A DNA stretch of 6,068 nt from Oscillospiraceae bacterium (GTDB lineage Bacteria > Bacillota > Clostridia > Oscillospirales > Oscillospiraceae). The stretch's first letter is position 1; every line of letters starts with the position of its first letter. Made by a program: the position numbers and the translations under genes. The DNA lies in contig JAFQDY010000167.1 of assembly GCA_017399325.1 (NCBI GenBank), positions 1 through 6,068 of the forward strand, in the 5' to 3' direction. Shown here piece by piece: positions 4,388 to 6,068 of this stretch. Below the pieces are notes generated by a model. That model was not told the DNA's origin and did no database searches. It was given only the letters and a program-made list of their open reading frames with translations.

Positions 4388-5740
4388 TTGGGGACACTTT
4401 TGAGCGTCGGGCTGGATGTGGGGACGACCACCACCCAACTGATCCTGTCCCGGCTGACCGTAGAAAATAAAGGCGGCGCATTTTCTGTGCCGGAAATGGT
4501 GATCGAGGGGCGGGAGCTTCTCTACCAAAGTCCCGTCATCTTCACACCCCTTGTGTCCAACGACCGGGTGGACGGGGAGCAAATAGCCCGGTGGGTGGCA
4601 GAGCAATACGCCCTTGCCGGGGTTTTAAAATCCCAAGTGGACACCGGCGCGGTGATCATCACCGGAGAAACGTCCCGCAAGGAAAACGCCCGGGAAGTCT
4701 TATCTGCCCTGTCCGGCTTTGCAGGGGATTTTGTGGTGGCAACCGCCGGGCCGGACTTGGAAAGTGTTTTGTCCGCAAAAGGGGCGGGCGCAACGGAATT
4801 TTCCGAAAAAACCGGCTTGTCCGTTTTGCATATGGACATTGGCGGCGGCACAAGCAATCTGTCCTTCATCCAAAACGGCAAGATCGTCCGCACCGGTTGT
4901 CTGAATGTGGGCGGTCGGCTGGTAAAACTGGACGAAAACGGGGCGATCTCCTACATTTCCCCGGTGATCTCGCCTCTTTGCGACTTAAAAATCGGTGAAA
5001 TTCCCACAGATGTCCAACTGTCCCAAATCACGGATATGCTGGCGCAGGCCCTGGAAACAGCGGCAAACTTGCGCCCCGAAACCCCATTTTTTGACGCATT
5101 TACCACCAAAGAAGCAGCAAACCCCTGGTCGCCCGTGAAGGCAGATGTGATCTCCTTTTCCGGCGGCGTTGCCGATTGTATCGAAACCGCCCACGGAAAA
5201 AACGCCTTTGGTGATTTAGGCGTGCTTTTGGGCAAAGCCATTCAGACCAGCGCCCTGTGCAAAGGGCAGTATCGGCTGGGGGAACACACCATTCGGGCAA
5301 CGGTCATCGGAGCAGGTTGCCACAGCGCCCAACTGTCCGGCTCTACGGTATTTCTTTCGGGGGTGGAACTTCCCAAACAGAACCTGCCGGTGGTGCAACT
5401 TCCAATGCCCATTACCCCGGAGGCGGTGGCAAACGCCTATTTGGGGCAGGACAGCGATGCGGTGGTGCTGGCCTTTCCCGGGGAACAGTCCCCGTCCTAT
5501 GCATCGGTGCAAGATCTTGCAAAAACACTGGTTGCCGGCAGCGGCGACCGCGACCTGTATATCTGCCTGCAGGCAGATATGGCCAAGGCTTTGGGGCAGG
5601 CGATCTTCCTTCTTGCGCCGGGCAAAAAATGCCTGTGCATCGACCGGGTTATCCTGACGCCGGAAAGTTATTTGGACTTGGGCGCGCCCATCGGTCCGGC
5701 CCTGCCCGTAGTGGTGAAAACCCTGATTCTTTCACAATGA
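4388..5740 (+). CDS. eutA: Ethanolamine ammonia-lyase reactivating factor EutA
   Basis: EutA is the ATP-dependent reactivase that exchanges damaged cobalamin in ethanolamine ammonia-lyase for fresh adenosylcobalamin. The protein has 450 residues, slightly shorter than the Escherichia coli form. It has an actin/Hsp70-like ATPase fold: phosphate 1 LDVGTTTTQ (9-17), ITGET (91-95), phosphate 2 MDIGGGTSN (149-157), FSGGVADC (257-264) and GAGCHSAQLSGST (308-320). LNVGGRL (172-178) also matches the family closely. The start is a TTG directly after the dehydrogenase stop codon and in the same frame. AGGTGA (4377-4382) stands 5 nt before it, and the next residues GTLLSVGLD align with the known N terminus. 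A second TTG at 4400 is possible but less likely. The eutB ATG follows the stop by 10 nt. Confidence 0.95.
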   Translation: MGTLLSVGLDVGTTTTQLILSRLTVENKGGAFSVPEMVIEGRELLYQSPVIFTPLVSNDRVDGEQIARWVAEQYALAGVLKSQVDTGAVIITGETSRKENAREVLSALSGFAGDFVVATAGPDLESVLSAKGAGATEFSEKTGLSVLHMDIGGGTSNLSFIQNGKIVRTGCLNVGGRLVKLDENGAISYISPVISPLCDLKIGEIPTDVQLSQITDMLAQALETAANLRPETPFFDAFTTKEAANPWSPVKADVISFSGGVADCIETAHGKNAFGDLGVLLGKAIQTSALCKGQYRLGEHTIRATVIGAGCHSAQLSGSTVFLSGVELPKQNLPVVQLPMPITPEAVANAYLGQDSDAVVLAFPGEQSPSYASVQDLAKTLVAGSGDRDLYICLQADMAKALGQAIFLLAPGKKCLCIDRVILTPESYLDLGAPIGPALPVVVKTLILSQ

Positions 5741-5750
5741 GAGGTACGCT

Positions 5751-6068
5751 ATGAAACTGAAAACGACCCTTTTGGGGAAAACCTACACATTTAAAAATGT
5801 AAAAGAGGTGCTGGCCAAGGCCAACGAGGAAAAGACCGGCGACAAACTGGCCGGCCTTGCCGCCGAATCCGCTCAGGAGCGGGTGGCCGCCAAGGTGGTT
5901 TTGTCGGAACTGACCTTGGCTGACTTGCGGGAAAACCCGGCTGTTCCTTATGAACAAGACGAAGTTACGCGGATTATCCAAGACGATGTGAACACCCCGG
6001 CTTACGAGAAAATCCGCAATATGACCGTGGCGGAATTTCGGGAGTGGCTGCTCAGCGAAACCACTACA
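5751..6068 (+). CDS. eutB: Ethanolamine ammonia-lyase large subunit EutB (N-terminal part)
   Basis: This is the first 106 codons of an open frame running off the window. EutB is the adenosylcobalamin-dependent catalytic subunit that converts ethanolamine to acetaldehyde and ammonia, working with EutC. The N terminus MKLKTTLLGKTYTFKNVKEV, followed by LAKANEEKTGDKLAG, AQERVAAKVVLSELTLADLR, and the VTRIIQDDVN block, closely matches my recollection of Escherichia coli EutB. The full protein should be about 450 residues, so only the N-terminal region is visible and the barrel active site is outside. AGAGG stands 6 nt before the ATG at 5751. Tight spacing to eutA implies co-transcription, and eutC would be expected next. 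Confidence 0.95.
   Translation, partial: MKLKTTLLGKTYTFKNVKEVLAKANEEKTGDKLAGLAAESAQERVAAKVVLSELTLADLRENPAVPYEQDEVTRIIQDDVNTPAYEKIRNMTVAEFREWLLSETTT

Noticed and set aside
5257..5754. Plus-strand frame of 165 codons inside eutA
   Set aside because: It is an alternative frame of eutA, which matches its family along the whole length.
3320..5800. Microcompartment-targeting N-terminal peptides on the eut enzymes
   Set aside because: The dehydrogenase and EutA begin directly with their catalytic domains, and no short amphipathic extension is visible on them.

Overview
The window looks like a chromosomal stretch from an anaerobic, moderately GC-rich member of the Bacillota, most plausibly a gut Clostridia / Oscillospiraceae-type bacterium. 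This is inferred from strong AGGAGG-type ribosome binding sites, the lspA-rluD gene pair, an ethanolamine-utilisation (eut) gene set, and GC-rich palindromic repeats of a kind I associate with Faecalibacterium and its relatives. No identity search was possible.

Layout. Positions 9-164 (minus strand) hold a two-tRNA unit, tRNA-Gly(UCC) then tRNA-Arg(UCU), both with encoded CCA. Its near-consensus promoter begins inside the last bases of the next gene. Positions 223-1071 (minus) encode a Cof-type HAD phosphatase. Positions 1084-1509 (minus) encode a small DUF559 / Vsr-like PD-(D/E)XK nuclease. Positions 1689-2594 (minus) encode an RluD-type 23S rRNA pseudouridine synthase, and 2715-3203 (minus) encode lipoprotein signal peptidase LspA with its own promoter. 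After a divergent intergenic region, the plus strand carries the head of an ethanolamine operon: an iron-dependent alcohol dehydrogenase of the EutG/PduQ type (3320-4387), the ammonia-lyase reactivase EutA (4388-5740), and the first 106 codons of EutB, the ammonia-lyase large subunit (5751 to the window end).

How the plus-strand genes fit together: EutB (with EutC, presumably beyond the window) splits ethanolamine into acetaldehyde and ammonia using adenosylcobalamin. EutA is the ATP-dependent factor that replaces damaged cofactor in that enzyme. The dehydrogenase can reduce acetaldehyde to ethanol and recycle NADH. The three genes are nearly contiguous. The dehydrogenase and eutA lie in the same reading frame, separated only by one TGA directly followed by a TTG start.

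The most unusual structure is a family of short (about 50-60 bp) two-hairpin repeats filling the gaps between 1098 and 2729. Four differently sequenced types (five clear copies, A, B, C, D and E, plus one decayed half copy) share one skeleton: an 8-bp hairpin, a TGG-like linker, a second hairpin whose sequence varies while staying self-complementary, and a tail ending in GAGAGGG or GGATGAGG. The DUF559 gene sits between two of these elements in inverted orientation with tails facing inward. One element supplies its ribosome binding site and the other encodes its C-terminal 20 or so residues. A second inverted pair, tails inward but with only 16 bp between them, lies between rluD and lspA and supplies the lspA stop codon. 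I propose, as inference, that the DUF559 nuclease and these repeats may form a REPtron-like (nuclease plus palindromic repeat) mobile unit.
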